Assembly: GCA_016744065.1 (NCBI GenBank)
Contig: JADGFA010000008.1
Location: 1-64,000 of the forward strand
DNA length: 64,000 nucleotides
From: Gammaproteobacteria bacterium
GTDB lineage: Bacteria; Pseudomonadota; Gammaproteobacteria; SZUA-229
Direction of reading: 5' to 3'
In this document: positions 34,062-44,058 of the stretch, one piece after another
How the letters are laid out: every line of letters begins with the position of its first letter
How positions within the stretch are numbered: the stretch's first letter is position 1
Position numbers and translations under genes: made by a program
The notes under the pieces: model-generated
What the model was told of the DNA's origin: nothing
Databases searched by the model: none
What the model saw: only the letters and a program-made list of their open reading frames with translations

Positions 34062-34751
34062 ATGAAAAAATATTTATTTATATTGTTGAGTGGTTTTTCT
34101 ATTGCCTGTTCAGTTTCGGCGAATCAGCTTAACAGCCTGGTTTTATTTTATGATGAAGTTGAGCAGGATGCCGGTTCTCAGACTATGCGTTATATTATTA
34201 ATAAGCAGTACCTGAGAATTGATGATGGTAACGATAGCAGTGATTTTATTTTGTTTAATGTAGAGAAAAAAATTATTTATAGTGTAAACCATGAAGATAG
34301 AACCATTTTAAAAATTGAAAACCACCAATGGAAGCAACCTGAGTTTGATTTTAAGGTTATTACAGAACAAAATGTGATGAGTGGCGCACCAAAAATATCT
34401 GACAAGCAGGTATATAGTTACCTGATAAGTGCAGATGGCATGGCCTGTACGCGAGTTTCTCTTGTGAAAGAGCTGCATACCGAGTACATGGCAGTTTTGT
34501 ATAACTACCAGCAGGTTTTGTCTGGTCAGCAGGTTGCAACGTTAAAAAACACACCAGAAGAACTGCATACGCCCTGTTTTTTAATAGATCAAATTTATCA
34601 TTCAGGTGATTATTATAAAACAGGTTTACCTGTACATATTCGTTATAGTCGTGGTTATGAAAAATTTCTTAAAAACTTTAAAGAAAGTGAATTTGCTATA
34701 AAAATGTTTATGAAGCCCGAGGGTTATAGTGAGTATACCGCAGCACTCTAG
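34062..34751 (+). CDS. Periplasmic protein of unknown function
   Basis: 229 residues with a signal peptide (KKYLFILLSGFSIACSVSA, cleavage after VSA). The mature protein is beta-rich, with strands such as SLVLFYDEV, MRYIINKQYLRIDD and FILFNVEKKIIYSVNH, similar in layout to the secreted protein at 12299-13090, which also has two cysteines. The two Cys in GMACTRV and TPCFLID may pair. It starts three nt after the DUF455 gene, so they form one unit. No family recognised; a LolA/DUF4412-like barrel is a guess. Confidence 0.8.
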   Translation: MKKYLFILLSGFSIACSVSANQLNSLVLFYDEVEQDAGSQTMRYIINKQYLRIDDGNDSSDFILFNVEKKIIYSVNHEDRTILKIENHQWKQPEFDFKVITEQNVMSGAPKISDKQVYSYLISADGMACTRVSLVKELHTEYMAVLYNYQQVLSGQQVATLKNTPEELHTPCFLIDQIYHSGDYYKTGLPVHIRYSRGYEKFLKNFKESEFAIKMFMKPEGYSEYTAAL

Positions 34752-34799
34752 AGGTATTTTTATTTTACCGGCGAGAAGTAGTAATGTATGTACAGTTAA

Positions 34800-35525
34800 T
34801 CAATTAAATGTATTGAGTTGAAAGTCGTCTGCATCATTAAATTCAAGTACGCTGCCCTGTGAATACCAGTCACCCAGTACAATGCGCTTAACCGATTTAC
34901 TATTAATATTAACATCATGTATTGCCGGGCGATGAGTATGCCCGTGTATCATTAATGATACATTATTATCAATAAAGGTCTGCATAACAGCCTGTTCATT
35001 CACATCCATAATGTTACTGGCTTTAGACTGGGTTTCTTCTTTGCTTTGCTGGCGAAGTGCCAGAGCCATCTGTTTACGTTCTATTAAGGGTTTACTTAAA
35101 AAGTCATTTTGCCAGGCCGGGTTTCTTAGCATGGCTCGTAACTCCTGGTAACGTATATCATCTGTACAAAGAATATCACCGTGTAGTAAAAGGACTGGCG
35201 TGTTATTAATGGTTGCAATATAAGGTTCGTGTATTAATGAGCAGCCAGTTCGTTGGGCCAGGTTTTCACCCATTAGAAAATCACGGTTGCCATGCATTAA
35301 AAAAATTTTCAGACCCCGTTCTGATTGTTGTCTCATTGCAGCAAAGGCTTTATTGAGACCATCTGCCTGGTCATCATCGCCAAGCCAGTATTCAACCAGA
35401 TCACCTAGAATATAAAGTGACTCGGCCTGAGCGGCCTGATTATTCATAAACTGTATAAAAAGTTGAATAATATCAGGTCGTTCAGGTGCAAGGTGTAAGT
35501 CAGATATAAATAGATGTTTTGCCAT
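34800..35525 (-). CDS. lpxH: UDP-2,3-diacylglucosamine diphosphatase
   Basis: 241 residues, the family length. The calcineurin-type metal motifs are all present: ISDLHLAPERPD, GDLVEYWLGDDD, HGNRDFLMG, LLHGDILCTDD and IHGHTHRP. LpxH hydrolyses UDP-2,3-diacylglucosamine to lipid X in the Kdo-lipid A pathway, at the inner face of the cytoplasmic membrane. ppiB ends 21 bp upstream on the same strand, the common ppiB-lpxH arrangement of gammaproteobacteria. Confidence 0.96.
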   Translation of the reverse strand: MAKHLFISDLHLAPERPDIIQLFIQFMNNQAAQAESLYILGDLVEYWLGDDDQADGLNKAFAAMRQQSERGLKIFLMHGNRDFLMGENLAQRTGCSLIHEPYIATINNTPVLLLHGDILCTDDIRYQELRAMLRNPAWQNDFLSKPLIERKQMALALRQQSKEETQSKASNIMDVNEQAVMQTFIDNNVSLMIHGHTHRPAIHDVNINSKSVKRIVLGDWYSQGSVLEFNDADDFQLNTFN

Positions 35526-35546
35526 TTTCTCGTTATTAATTAGCCT

Positions 35547-36047
35547 TTATACCAAAGTAGCACTATTAATAATGACAGCTTCAACTGGTACATCGCCATG
35601 CCCCATATTATTACCTGTTGCTACCTGAGCAATGCTATCTACAATGTCCATGCCTTCAGTAACTTCACCGAATACGGCGTAGCCCCAGCCCTGGGATGTG
35701 GGAGCGGAGTAATTTAGAAAGTCATTGTCTTTAAGGTTAATAAAAAACTGAGAGCTAGCAGAATCAGGATCAGGCGTTCGTGCCATTGCAAGTGAGCCGC
35801 GTTTATTGACCAGACCATTATCGGCTTCATTTTTAATATTGGCATTGGTTTCTTTTTGTACCATGTCTTCAGTAAAGCCGCCGCCCTGAATCATAAAACC
35901 GGGGATAACGCGATGAAAAATAGTATTGTTGAAGAACTCTTCTTTTACATAAGTTAAGAAGTTTTCAGCAGAAACAGGTGCTTTTTCTGAATTGAGTTCG
36001 ATAGTGATTTTTCCGTGATTAGTATCCAGGCATATTTTATCTGACAT
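35547..36047 (-). CDS. ppiB: Peptidyl-prolyl cis-trans isomerase B (cyclophilin)
   Basis: 166 residues without a signal peptide, so the cytoplasmic PpiB type. Cyclophilin signatures: [53 protein letters not shown] and [15 protein letters not shown]. It speeds isomerisation at prolyl bonds during folding. The gene is transcribed toward lpxH and lies directly downstream of tRNA-Arg on the same strand. Confidence 0.95.
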   Translation of the reverse strand: MSDKICLDTNHGKITIELNSEKAPVSAENFLTYVKEEFFNNTIFHRVIPGFMIQGGGFTEDMVQKETNANIKNEADNGLVNKRGSLAMARTPDPDSASSQFFINLKDNDFLNYSAPTSQGWGYAVFGEVTEGMDIVDSIAQVATGNNMGHGDVPVEAVIINSATLV

Positions 36048-36128
36048 AGTCTTTACTCTTAATGTGAGTGCATGATATTCATGCAGTATTTACCTGAACT
36101 GTTCAGGAGCAGGGTTTTGTTTTAAATA

Positions 36129-36205
36129 TGGCGTCCCCGAGACGATTCGAACGTCCGACCTACCGCTTAGGAGGCGGTGGCTCTATCCTGCTGAGCTACG
36201 GGGAC
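36129..36205 (-). tRNA. tRNA-Arg (anticodon CCT)
   Basis: The reverse complement is a complete 77-nt tRNA. GTCCCCG pairs with CGGGGAC, followed by discriminator G and an encoded CCA. The anticodon stem ACCGC/GCGGT has loop CTCCTAA with anticodon CCT, which reads AGG. The D arm (AGCTCAGCAGGATAGAGC) and the T arm with TTCGAAT are normal. Confidence 0.97.
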
Positions 36206-36279
36206 AAGTTAGGGCGAATTATACCAGTCATATCTGTGTAATCAATCACTCTGTTATAGTTAGGCTTGAGTGGTGGTTT

Positions 36280-38046
36280 TTATTTCATTAAATGGCGTTT
36301 TTGTCTGGGCCGATTGCGCCGCTCATTACGTTTAAGAAACTGGTGAAATTTTCTCCATATATAGGCATCGGGTGTATCTTCATAGGTCATAATGTAATTT
36401 AGGCTGTGTAAGTCATTTTGAGACCACTGCATGCTGCGAAGTGCGCTGGGTGTGCCGCAGAAAAGTATCTGATCACCAGATTTAATCGCAATATCACTTG
36501 TCGGCATTAATAATAGTTTCTGATTGCGCTTAAGCATTAATGGCACTGTTTCTAATTGTTTTTCTCTTTTACGCGGGTTTTGTAACAGGTTGCCAACACG
36601 AATGACCCTGCCCAGGCGTAATACCTGACATAGGGCGCGGGCTTCTTTTTCATTAACATGGAGAGTCCAGATGCTGGGCACGGATTCACCTAATGCTCCC
36701 ATGATTCGACTAATTGTTATATTGGCCCAGGATGGGTCCTGATTACGTGCTTTGTTGAGGAATGCAATCATTAAAGGCGCAACTAATAAAGTACGAATTT
36801 TACGTGCAATAATCTCACTGGGTTGCATTATTATATTAGCCTGAGTGGCTTCAAATAATTTCTCATTAGCTTTTTTATTGTGTCTGGCGACAATAAATAA
36901 TTCAGGGTTAATTTCTCTTGCAGTCATAATGATGGACAGGTTATTTGTGTCATTATCTGTACCAGAAACTAAGCCAATTGCCTGGGTTATACCTGCCATA
37001 GTTAATGTATGCGCATCAAAACCTGTGCCGATAATAAAGTCATTGTGCTTGTTTTCAGCTCGGCTAAGAAAGGTGTCTCGTTTTTCTTCTGAAGGATCAA
37101 TTATTGTTACCTGTATATTGCTTTTAAGTAATTGCCTGTACAGGGCATTTCCAAAACGTCCAAAACCACAAATAACCCAGTGCCCTTCTTTGATGTAAAT
37201 AGGGTTGGTTAAATCCGTATCAGGTACGCCTGTTAGCCAGTCATATAATAAATGCAGTGCAGGGGAGTGCATTGCCATAGCAAATATATTAGCAAAGGTT
37301 TCAAATGGGTTGATTACAAAATCAGTACCAAATGAAAACATATTACTTTCGTAATCTTCCAGTTCAGAGCGGCATATAACGCAGATATCCGGGTGCAGGA
37401 GTTTACTGGTAACTGCAATTTTTAAATTGGTTTCATCCGATGCAGTGACAGCAATAATTGCAGCACACTTTTCATTTTGCAATCCGGCCTGTATTAACTT
37501 TTCAGGGTCACGTGCATCACCTTTAAATCCAGGAATGACTAAGGGAAAGTCTTCAAGAGGTAATGTCTGTATGAGTCTTTCATTTTCTTCAATAACAACT
37601 GTATGGATATTTCGTTCGGTTAAGGCTTTTGCCAGTGCGTGTCCTGTTTCGCCAAAGCCACAAATAATTATAAATTTATCTGGTATGCGAGCGAGTTGTT
37701 GTGAAAACTGACTTTCTTTCAGGGCTTCACGAAACATAGGGTCCTGTACTAATGACACTATTTTACCCAGTGAATAAAACCAGGCGACTACGGTTAGATA
37801 GATAGTGATAAGGGCCCAGGTGCGTTGAGCATTTGTTAGCGTATATGGAATTTCACCAAAGCCAATGGTTGTTGCTGTATAGCTAACAAAGTAAAAAGCA
37901 TCAAAAAAAGACATATGCCAGGGGTTGCCCTGATTATCTATACCCGGTGTTATGACCATGCCCAGTATAGAGATAGCATAACCTGTTATTAAAATAATAA
38001 TAGGTATCCGCATCTGGCGCATTATAAGTGATGTCACAAGTGACAT
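36280..38046 (-). CDS. Potassium channel with two RCK/TrkA-N domains
   Basis: 588 residues. The N-terminal pore module (about 1-105) has two membrane helices around a pore loop with the selectivity filter TTIGFGE. A first Rossmann RCK domain starts FIIICGFGETGHALAKAL and a second starts HWVICGFGRFGNALYRQL; both keep the GxGxxG dinucleotide site. A C-terminal TrkA-C-like part follows (KSGDQILFCG). So it is a ligand-gated inner-membrane K+ channel of the tandem-RCK kind, related to Kch/MthK-like proteins. It is 17 nt downstream of a small membrane protein gene, which is probably functionally linked. Confidence 0.92.
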   Translation of the reverse strand: MSLVTSLIMRQMRIPIIILITGYAISILGMVITPGIDNQGNPWHMSFFDAFYFVSYTATTIGFGEIPYTLTNAQRTWALITIYLTVVAWFYSLGKIVSLVQDPMFREALKESQFSQQLARIPDKFIIICGFGETGHALAKALTERNIHTVVIEENERLIQTLPLEDFPLVIPGFKGDARDPEKLIQAGLQNEKCAAIIAVTASDETNLKIAVTSKLLHPDICVICRSELEDYESNMFSFGTDFVINPFETFANIFAMAMHSPALHLLYDWLTGVPDTDLTNPIYIKEGHWVICGFGRFGNALYRQLLKSNIQVTIIDPSEEKRDTFLSRAENKHNDFIIGTGFDAHTLTMAGITQAIGLVSGTDNDTNNLSIIMTAREINPELFIVARHNKKANEKLFEATQANIIMQPSEIIARKIRTLLVAPLMIAFLNKARNQDPSWANITISRIMGALGESVPSIWTLHVNEKEARALCQVLRLGRVIRVGNLLQNPRKREKQLETVPLMLKRNQKLLLMPTSDIAIKSGDQILFCGTPSALRSMQWSQNDLHSLNYIMTYEDTPDAYIWRKFHQFLKRNERRNRPRQKRHLMK

Positions 38047-38063
38047 GATATTACCTACGTTGT

Positions 38064-38447
38064 TTAGTGACGCATCATTGACGTTTCAATGATTAATAAT
38101 ATGACGGAAATAAAGTTAGCGATCATAGCCCCACCACTTAATGAAATGATGGTAGACATGGTGTCAGCAGTCATAACGTTGCCCTGAATATTGACTACAT
38201 AAGCCCAGACAATAGAGGCAGAGAATAATTGAACCAGGGCAACAAGACTGGTTGCTAATAACATGGCCCCCATTTGAGAGCGGTCACCAAATTTGAGAAC
38301 GGTGGCAATAAGGTTAACGATGATGACAGCAAATAATTCATAGACATTATGATGGTTAGGGTTATCAACCTCACCGGCAAAAAAACCGAAATTAAGGGTG
38401 AGTGCCAGAATCATAAAAAAACTAAAGACAACTTTTTCGCGGTTCAT
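38064..38447 (-). CDS. Small four-helix membrane protein, partner of the K+ channel
   Basis: 127 residues with four hydrophobic segments (about 7-25, 38-52, 63-87 and 100-122) and the loop FFAGEVDNPNHHNVYELFAV. I believe it belongs to DUF6394, a family that occurs next to potassium channel genes in gammaproteobacteria, but I recall this only loosely. The channel gene starts 17 nt after its stop on the same strand, which points to a two-gene operon. It could be an accessory or regulatory subunit (inference). Confidence 0.8.
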   Translation of the reverse strand: MNREKVVFSFFMILALTLNFGFFAGEVDNPNHHNVYELFAVIIVNLIATVLKFGDRSQMGAMLLATSLVALVQLFSASIVWAYVVNIQGNVMTADTMSTIISLSGGAMIANFISVILLIIETSMMRH

Positions 38448-38513
38448 TTTATTAGCCCTTTTGTTATTTTTTTGTTACAGCTTTTAATTATTATAATTAA
38501 GTTTATCTACTCT

Positions 38514-39656
38514 TTATAATAGTAGATGTTCCATCATTCGCTGGTAAATTTTTGAAAGTGTAATTAAGTCTTCAGCTTTTACATGTTCATTAAGCTGATG
38601 GATAGTTGCATTGAGGGGGCCAAGTTCAAGTACCTGAGCACCTGTTGGAGCAATAAAACGCCCATCGGAAGTGCCTCCGGCAGTTGATAGTTCTGTGTCG
38701 TATCCACAAATATCTTTAATGGCTTTGCAGGTTGCTTCTACGAGTTCACCTTCAGGTGTCAGGAAGGGGTGACCTGATAATATCCACTCCAGCTCATAGT
38801 TTAAATTATGTTTATTGAGAATGGCTTCGACCCGTTGTTTTAATTGATCCTCAGTAACTTCTGTGGAAAAACGCAGGTTAAACATAACTTCACATTCACC
38901 AGGTATAACATTATTTGCCCCGGTGCCAGAATTTATATTTGAGATTTGAAAGCTGGTTGCAGGAAAAAAATCATTACCCTGGTCCCATTGTTCAGCCGCT
39001 AATTCAGTAAGTGCGGGGGCTGATGCGTGAATGGGGTTTTCAGCCATATGGGGGTAGGCAACATGCCCCTGTTTACCCAGTATGGTTAAATTGCCGGATA
39101 AGGAACCACGCCGACCATTTTTAACAACATCTCCCAGTTTGTGAGTGCTGGAAGGTTCGCCTACCAGACACATATCTATTTTTTCATTGCGAGCTTCAAG
39201 GTGTTCAATTACTTTTACAGTTCCATTGATTGATGGACCCTCTTCATCACTGGTAATTAAAAAGCCAATTGAGCCTTTGTGATCAGGGTATTCGGCAATA
39301 AAATTTTCACATGCAGTAATCATTGACGCAAGGCTGCCCTTCATATCGGCGGCTCCGCGGCCATAAAAAATACCATCGATAATTTCTGGTTTAAAAGGGT
39401 GTACATTCCATTTTTCAACAGGGCCTGTGGGAACAACGTCTGTATGGCCTGCAAAGACGAGAAGCGGGCCTGTTTTATTTTTTCTGGCCCAGAAGTTATC
39501 AACTTCTGCAAAGCGTAAATTTTCAACCTCAAAGCCCAGTTTTTCCAGGCGTTTAATCATCAATGGCTGGCACCCTTTATCTTCGGGGGTTATCGATGAG
39601 CGTGAAATTAAATCTAATGCAAGCTGGATGGTCGGGTCGTTTTCTAAATTTGCCAT
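38514..39656 (-). CDS. dapE: Succinyl-diaminopimelate desuccinylase
   Basis: 380 residues, M20 metallopeptidase fold. The metal-site motifs are [29 protein letters not shown], the catalytic Glu pair in [13 protein letters not shown], and [11 protein letters not shown] near the C-terminus, all typical of DapE. It removes succinate from N-succinyl-LL-diaminopimelate in lysine and peptidoglycan precursor synthesis (cytoplasm). The gene sits alone, with 66 bp to the membrane protein downstream and about 440 bp of non-coding DNA upstream, which should hold its promoter. Confidence 0.96.
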   Translation of the reverse strand: MANLENDPTIQLALDLISRSSITPEDKGCQPLMIKRLEKLGFEVENLRFAEVDNFWARKNKTGPLLVFAGHTDVVPTGPVEKWNVHPFKPEIIDGIFYGRGAADMKGSLASMITACENFIAEYPDHKGSIGFLITSDEEGPSINGTVKVIEHLEARNEKIDMCLVGEPSSTHKLGDVVKNGRRGSLSGNLTILGKQGHVAYPHMAENPIHASAPALTELAAEQWDQGNDFFPATSFQISNINSGTGANNVIPGECEVMFNLRFSTEVTEDQLKQRVEAILNKHNLNYELEWILSGHPFLTPEGELVEATCKAIKDICGYDTELSTAGGTSDGRFIAPTGAQVLELGPLNATIHQLNEHVKAEDLITLSKIYQRMMEHLLL

Positions 39657-40099
39657 GTGTTCAATCAGTTTTTTAATGAGTGCAGGATTATAAACGATTA
39701 AAAAAACAAAAGCAGTTTGTCGGTGTCTGTTAGAAGAGAAAGTTAAGCTGGACAGGGGGACGCCGCTATATATTCGTTATCATTTTGGATTTCAAATGGT
39801 CGTATAAGGTCTTTCCAGTAAGGAAAGGTGATTATTGTCTGGCGTTATATTTGTTGATTCACAGTCAGTATATGAGTCGTGCATCATATTACCTGAGTAT
39901 GAGCTGAATTAGCACATAGAGCTGAGTGAAGAGAATATCCGTTATGGCTGTAAATGAGGCATAAACAGGAGAACTGGCTCTTAAGCAAAGGATACCGGCA
40001 TTACTTTATTTCGGCTTAAATAGCTCCCTGTTTTTAATCCTGAAATAAATACAGTTTCCGTTAAATGTTTATTGCAGTCCTGTCCTTGAGAGGGCAAAC
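39657..40099. other. Divergent intergenic region dapE-dnaB with an imperfect inverted repeat
   Basis: 443 bp without an open frame of note. CTTTCC/GGAAAG (39811-39827) is a minor hairpin. At 39963-40033, AAACAGG pairs with CCTGTTT and TTAAGC with GCTTAA as a longer interrupted stem, followed by a short T-run. That could be a terminator-like or attenuator-like structure in the dnaB leader. The true promoter of either gene was not identified. Confidence 0.45.
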
Positions 40100-41548
40100 T
40101 TGTCTGATATTTTTCCACCCAGTTTACCGAGTATTATGTCTGAATCTTTAATTTATCCTACCAGTAACGATTATCAGGTCGCCGATGTCACGACACAGAA
40201 CCTAAAAGTTCCCCCGCATTCTATTGAGGGTGAGCAGGCGGTGCTGGGTGGTCTTATGCTGGACAAACGTGCCTGGGAACAGATTGCTGACCGCATTACT
40301 GAAGAGGATTTTTATCGTCATGACCATCGGCTTATTTTCCGTAGTATTGCGAAACTGGAAGCGGCTGATAAGCCCTTTGATGTGGTTACATTATCAGATG
40401 AGCTTTCAAAAACACATGAGCTGAGTGATGCAGGTGGCCTGGCATATTTAGGCCAACTGGCAAAAGATACGCCGAGTGCGGCAAATATACGGGCTTATGC
40501 GGATATTGTGCATGAGCGCTCTGTATGTCGACAGTTAATTGAAGTCGGTACTGATATTGCGGGTAGTGCCTTTAACCCTGAGGGGCGTGATAGTAAAGAG
40601 CTACTTGATGATGCAGAGCGTAAAGTCTTTACTATTGCCGAGCAGGGTGAGCGTGCAGGTAAGGGTTTTAAAGGTATCAAACAGTTACTGACGTCTACGG
40701 TCGAGCAGATAGACATGCTGTTTGAGCAAGAGGGAACATTAACAGGTGTGACAACGGGCTTTAAAGACTTTGATGAGCAAACCAGTGGTTTGCAAAAAGG
40801 TGATCTGGTTATTGTTGCAGGCCGTCCCTCCATGGGAAAAACAACGTTTTCAATGAATATTGCCGAAAATGCAGCTATTGCTCAAGGTACGTCGGTGGCT
40901 ATCTTTAGTATGGAGATGCCCGCTGAGTCTTTAGCCATGCGGATGATTTCATCAATGGGACGTATTGATCAGCATCGTTTACGCACCGGGCAATTAAATG
41001 ATGAAGACTGGCCAAGAATAACCTCTGCCGTCTCTTTGCTCTCAGAAGCAAAAATATTTATAGACGATACGCCTGCATTATCGCCTACTGACTTACGTGC
41101 TCGTGCACGTCGCTTAAAGCGGGAGCATGGTCTGGGTTTAATTGTCATTGATTATCTTCAGTTGATGCAGGTAGCGGGATCGTCTGAGAATAGAACCAAT
41201 GAAATTTCTGAAATTTCACGAGGCCTGAAAGCACTGGCTAAAGAGCTTGAAGTGCCGGTTATTGCTTTATCTCAGCTTAATCGTAGTCTGGAGCAACGGC
41301 CGAATAAGCGGCCCGTTATGTCAGATTTACGTGAATCAGGCGCGATAGAGCAGGATGCTGATGTCATTGTATTTATTTATCGTGATGAAGTTTATAACGA
41401 AGAGACACCAGAGAAGGGTATTGCTGAAATTATTGTAGGTAAACAACGTAATGGCCCGATTGGTACAACACGACTGACGTTTTTGGGACAATTTACAAAA
41501 TTTGAAAATTATAGCCCTGAAATGTATTCATCCGCCGGATTTGAATGA
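40100..41548 (+). CDS. dnaB: Replicative DNA helicase
   Basis: 482 residues if TTG 40100 is used. The TTG has a good ribosome site (GAGAGG, seven bases ahead), while ATG 40136 (471 residues) has none, so I prefer TTG, but the choice is open. The N-terminal primase-interaction domain begins LKVPPHSIEGEQAVLGG. The RecA-like domain has the P-loop GRPSMGKTT, IDYLQLM as Walker B, and the arginine-finger region SDLRESGAIEQDAD. DnaB unwinds DNA at the replication fork as a hexamer. rplI, rpsR and similar neighbours seen in other genomes are absent; the next plus gene is alr, as is common. Confidence 0.96.
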   Translation: MSDIFPPSLPSIMSESLIYPTSNDYQVADVTTQNLKVPPHSIEGEQAVLGGLMLDKRAWEQIADRITEEDFYRHDHRLIFRSIAKLEAADKPFDVVTLSDELSKTHELSDAGGLAYLGQLAKDTPSAANIRAYADIVHERSVCRQLIEVGTDIAGSAFNPEGRDSKELLDDAERKVFTIAEQGERAGKGFKGIKQLLTSTVEQIDMLFEQEGTLTGVTTGFKDFDEQTSGLQKGDLVIVAGRPSMGKTTFSMNIAENAAIAQGTSVAIFSMEMPAESLAMRMISSMGRIDQHRLRTGQLNDEDWPRITSAVSLLSEAKIFIDDTPALSPTDLRARARRLKREHGLGLIVIDYLQLMQVAGSSENRTNEISEISRGLKALAKELEVPVIALSQLNRSLEQRPNKRPVMSDLRESGAIEQDADVIVFIYRDEVYNEETPEKGIAEIIVGKQRNGPIGTTRLTFLGQFTKFENYSPEMYSSAGFE

Positions 41549-41735
41549 TTGTTGCTTTGTGTTTTATTTTTGCCTCGATTTCAGGTTAACAGGAAGCTGA
41601 TTCAAGTACGATTACTGTTAATGGGGTATGCAATTAATATTTTGTCATTTTAAGTACTTGTATCTCAGTTAACAGGGCACACGTGATTTTCGTAAATAAT
41701 TTTTATAAATATTTTTCCAGAGCTTAACTTTTTCT

Positions 41736-42797
41736 ATGGTAAATAATCGAGCTGCAAAAATAACGGTTGATCTGGCTGCACTACAACATAATTTTCAGCA
41801 AGTAAAAAACTATGCGCCTGATAGCAGGGTTATGGTTGTGATTAAGGCAAATGCTTATGGTCATGGCATGTTACAGGTGGCAAAAAGCCTGGAATTAGCA
41901 GATGGCTTTGCTGTTGCACAATTATCAGAAGCGATTACATTGCGCAATAATGGTTTTGATAAGCCCATTAGTGTGTTTCAGGGCTTTGCCAGTGATGAAC
42001 AATTACAGTTAATGGTTCAATATGATTTACGCCCAGCGATTAGTCAGAGCTGGCAAATAGATTTACTTGAGGCCCATAAGCAAAGATCATCAATCGATGT
42101 CTGGTTAAAAATAAATACGGGTATGGGCCGCCTGGGTATTTCACCTGATGAGGTGGATAGTTGTTATCAACGATTGCAGAATATTAATTATATTAATCAG
42201 ACAGGGCTTATGATGCATTTTGCTAATGCGGATGAACCGGTCCATAGCACTAATCAATCTCAGATAGATCAGTTTTTAAAATTATCAGGCCTGTATAAGG
42301 CACAGACCAGCGTGTCTAATTCAGCTGCAATTGTAAGTCACTTACTTCCTCAGCAAGACTGGGTACGGCCAGGCATTATGCTTTATGGTGCTTCCCCTTT
42401 ATTAAATAAAACAGCAGCAGATTTGCAGTTAAAACCCGTTATGAGTTTACAGGCCGAGCTGATTGCTATTAATGATTATAAAAAAGGTCAGGCAGTGGGA
42501 TATGGTGATAGCTGGATTTGCCCAGAGGATATGCCAGTCGGTATTGTTAATATTGGCTATGGTGATGGCTACCCACGCCATGCTAACGCCGCGCCTGTGG
42601 CTGTAAACGGTCAGCGTTGTCAGTTAATTGGTCGTGTTTCAATGGACTCAATTGCCATTGATTTGCGAGGGATTCAAACGGTATGTGGTGATCTGGTTGA
42701 ATGCTGGGGTAAGCAAATTTCTGTGGATGAGGTGGCTGCCTGTGCAGGAACCATATCTTATGAGTTGTTATGTCATACAGGGGGCTTTCAGTTATAA
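41736..42797 (+). CDS. alr: Alanine racemase
   Basis: 353 residues, normal length. The PLP lysine lies in MVVIKANAYGHGM, the catalytic region includes GYGDGYPRHAN, and the segments WLKINTGMGRLGI and SMDSIAIDLR are typical. It interconverts L- and D-alanine for peptidoglycan. It follows dnaB on the same strand with a 187-bp gap that may carry its own promoter. The C-terminus ends soon after the final conserved region with no extension. Confidence 0.96.
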   Translation: MVNNRAAKITVDLAALQHNFQQVKNYAPDSRVMVVIKANAYGHGMLQVAKSLELADGFAVAQLSEAITLRNNGFDKPISVFQGFASDEQLQLMVQYDLRPAISQSWQIDLLEAHKQRSSIDVWLKINTGMGRLGISPDEVDSCYQRLQNINYINQTGLMMHFANADEPVHSTNQSQIDQFLKLSGLYKAQTSVSNSAAIVSHLLPQQDWVRPGIMLYGASPLLNKTAADLQLKPVMSLQAELIAINDYKKGQAVGYGDSWICPEDMPVGIVNIGYGDGYPRHANAAPVAVNGQRCQLIGRVSMDSIAIDLRGIQTVCGDLVECWGKQISVDEVAACAGTISYELLCHTGGFQL

Positions 42798-42912
42798 AGC
42801 TACTTTATGAATTTATTATATGCATAATTAGCTAAAAATATTCCAGAAGGGGATTTATTAGATTCAGGTTATAGTACAGGCAAGTGAGTGCAGGCAAGAG
42901 CAGACGTGTTAT

Positions 42913-43866
42913 TTAATGGGAATTTAAAAGCTGTCTGGTTCCTGGGTTTTCCGGAGGGAGTCTATGCAGTGTATTTAGCTTATTGTTTGAAATAAGCGAC
43001 TCTATATGTTTTATGTTTTTATCCAGGTATTTAATATATAAATTGTCATAGCCAAAGTGCGCTTCAGCATATTTATATACCTGTTGAAATAAGTTATCCA
43101 GGCGATCTTTAACATCAGTGTTATAAAATGCCGGGGTTTTAGCTAAAAGGTCATCAGCTGATTCAAATATAATAATTGACTGGCCTTTTGCATCCTGAGT
43201 TGTGGTCATGCCCCCAAGCTCAAATTCTGGAAACAATCTTTCTCTGCATTTTTCCAGATAACAACGATCTGACATTTGGGCGATTAAGTCGGCTGTGCCA
43301 AGCATGTAGCCTAATATGTGCAGTTTTTCATCGGGTAATTTAATTTGCTCAGGTGTTACTTCATAACCCGTGTAATGCACCATATTAGCGGCGATATCGG
43401 CAAACTCAGGTAATCCGATCATATGCAGATAGTTGCTTAAGAAAGTGGCGCTTCGACTTACATGAATGGGCGTATACTGGGCACCGTTATAGAACTTCTG
43501 GTCATCTTCTTTACGAATGTAACCTGAGTCATGGAACAGGGCAGTAATAATAGCCAGGCTGGTGAGTTTTGCTCCAAAAGTGTGTACCCGGGCGCTTTGT
43601 CTTTCATGACCATCAATTAGCCGAGCCAGTGCCAGTGTCATGTCCAGTGTATGCTGTTTGTCATGATAGAAGGTGTCACAGGCATTAAAGCCACTGTAAT
43701 GGCCTTCAAATAAATTATCAAAGTCTTCAAAAGCCTGACGTATCAGGCTATCATCTGACATTAGATAACAGCTATGAAAAATATCACATACTGCATTGCA
43801 CACCGCCTGACTATCGGTGACTTTTACTGTATTAGAAACATCATACTGTGAGTGACGTGATTTCAT
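42913..43866 (-). CDS. HD-domain phosphohydrolase family protein
   Basis: 317 residues. The HD-type metal site is suggested by YHDKQHTLDM (first His), ITALFHDSGYIRKEDD (the HD pair), then HVSRSATFLSNYL and NMVHYTGYEV (the later His). That order fits the HD/PDEase superfamily. No sensor domain or signal peptide is visible. It might hydrolyse a cyclic nucleotide or other phosphate ester; the substrate is open. It lies 192 bp downstream of a CHASE2 adenylate cyclase on the same strand, so a cAMP phosphodiesterase role is tempting but unproven. Confidence 0.85.
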   Translation of the reverse strand: MKSRHSQYDVSNTVKVTDSQAVCNAVCDIFHSCYLMSDDSLIRQAFEDFDNLFEGHYSGFNACDTFYHDKQHTLDMTLALARLIDGHERQSARVHTFGAKLTSLAIITALFHDSGYIRKEDDQKFYNGAQYTPIHVSRSATFLSNYLHMIGLPEFADIAANMVHYTGYEVTPEQIKLPDEKLHILGYMLGTADLIAQMSDRCYLEKCRERLFPEFELGGMTTTQDAKGQSIIIFESADDLLAKTPAFYNTDVKDRLDNLFQQVYKYAEAHFGYDNLYIKYLDKNIKHIESLISNNKLNTLHRLPPENPGTRQLLNSH

Positions 43867-44058
43867 GAATAGATTTTTTTATTTTTCTCTGTAGGAATTA
43901 ATCCTACAAAGAGAGTCATAAAATATCTGTGAGGTTTATCACACTCAGTTTAGTAGCCAGTTGAAATATTATAAAAAAATTTAAATTATGTGAAATAATT
44001 CATATTATTTAATCAGACTGGCCACTTAAGGAAGACGGTTATACTAAGTTTTATGTAC

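Noticed and set aside
42877-42898. CAGGCAAG repeated twice 14 bp apart downstream of alr
   Set aside because: Only two short copies, probably chance.
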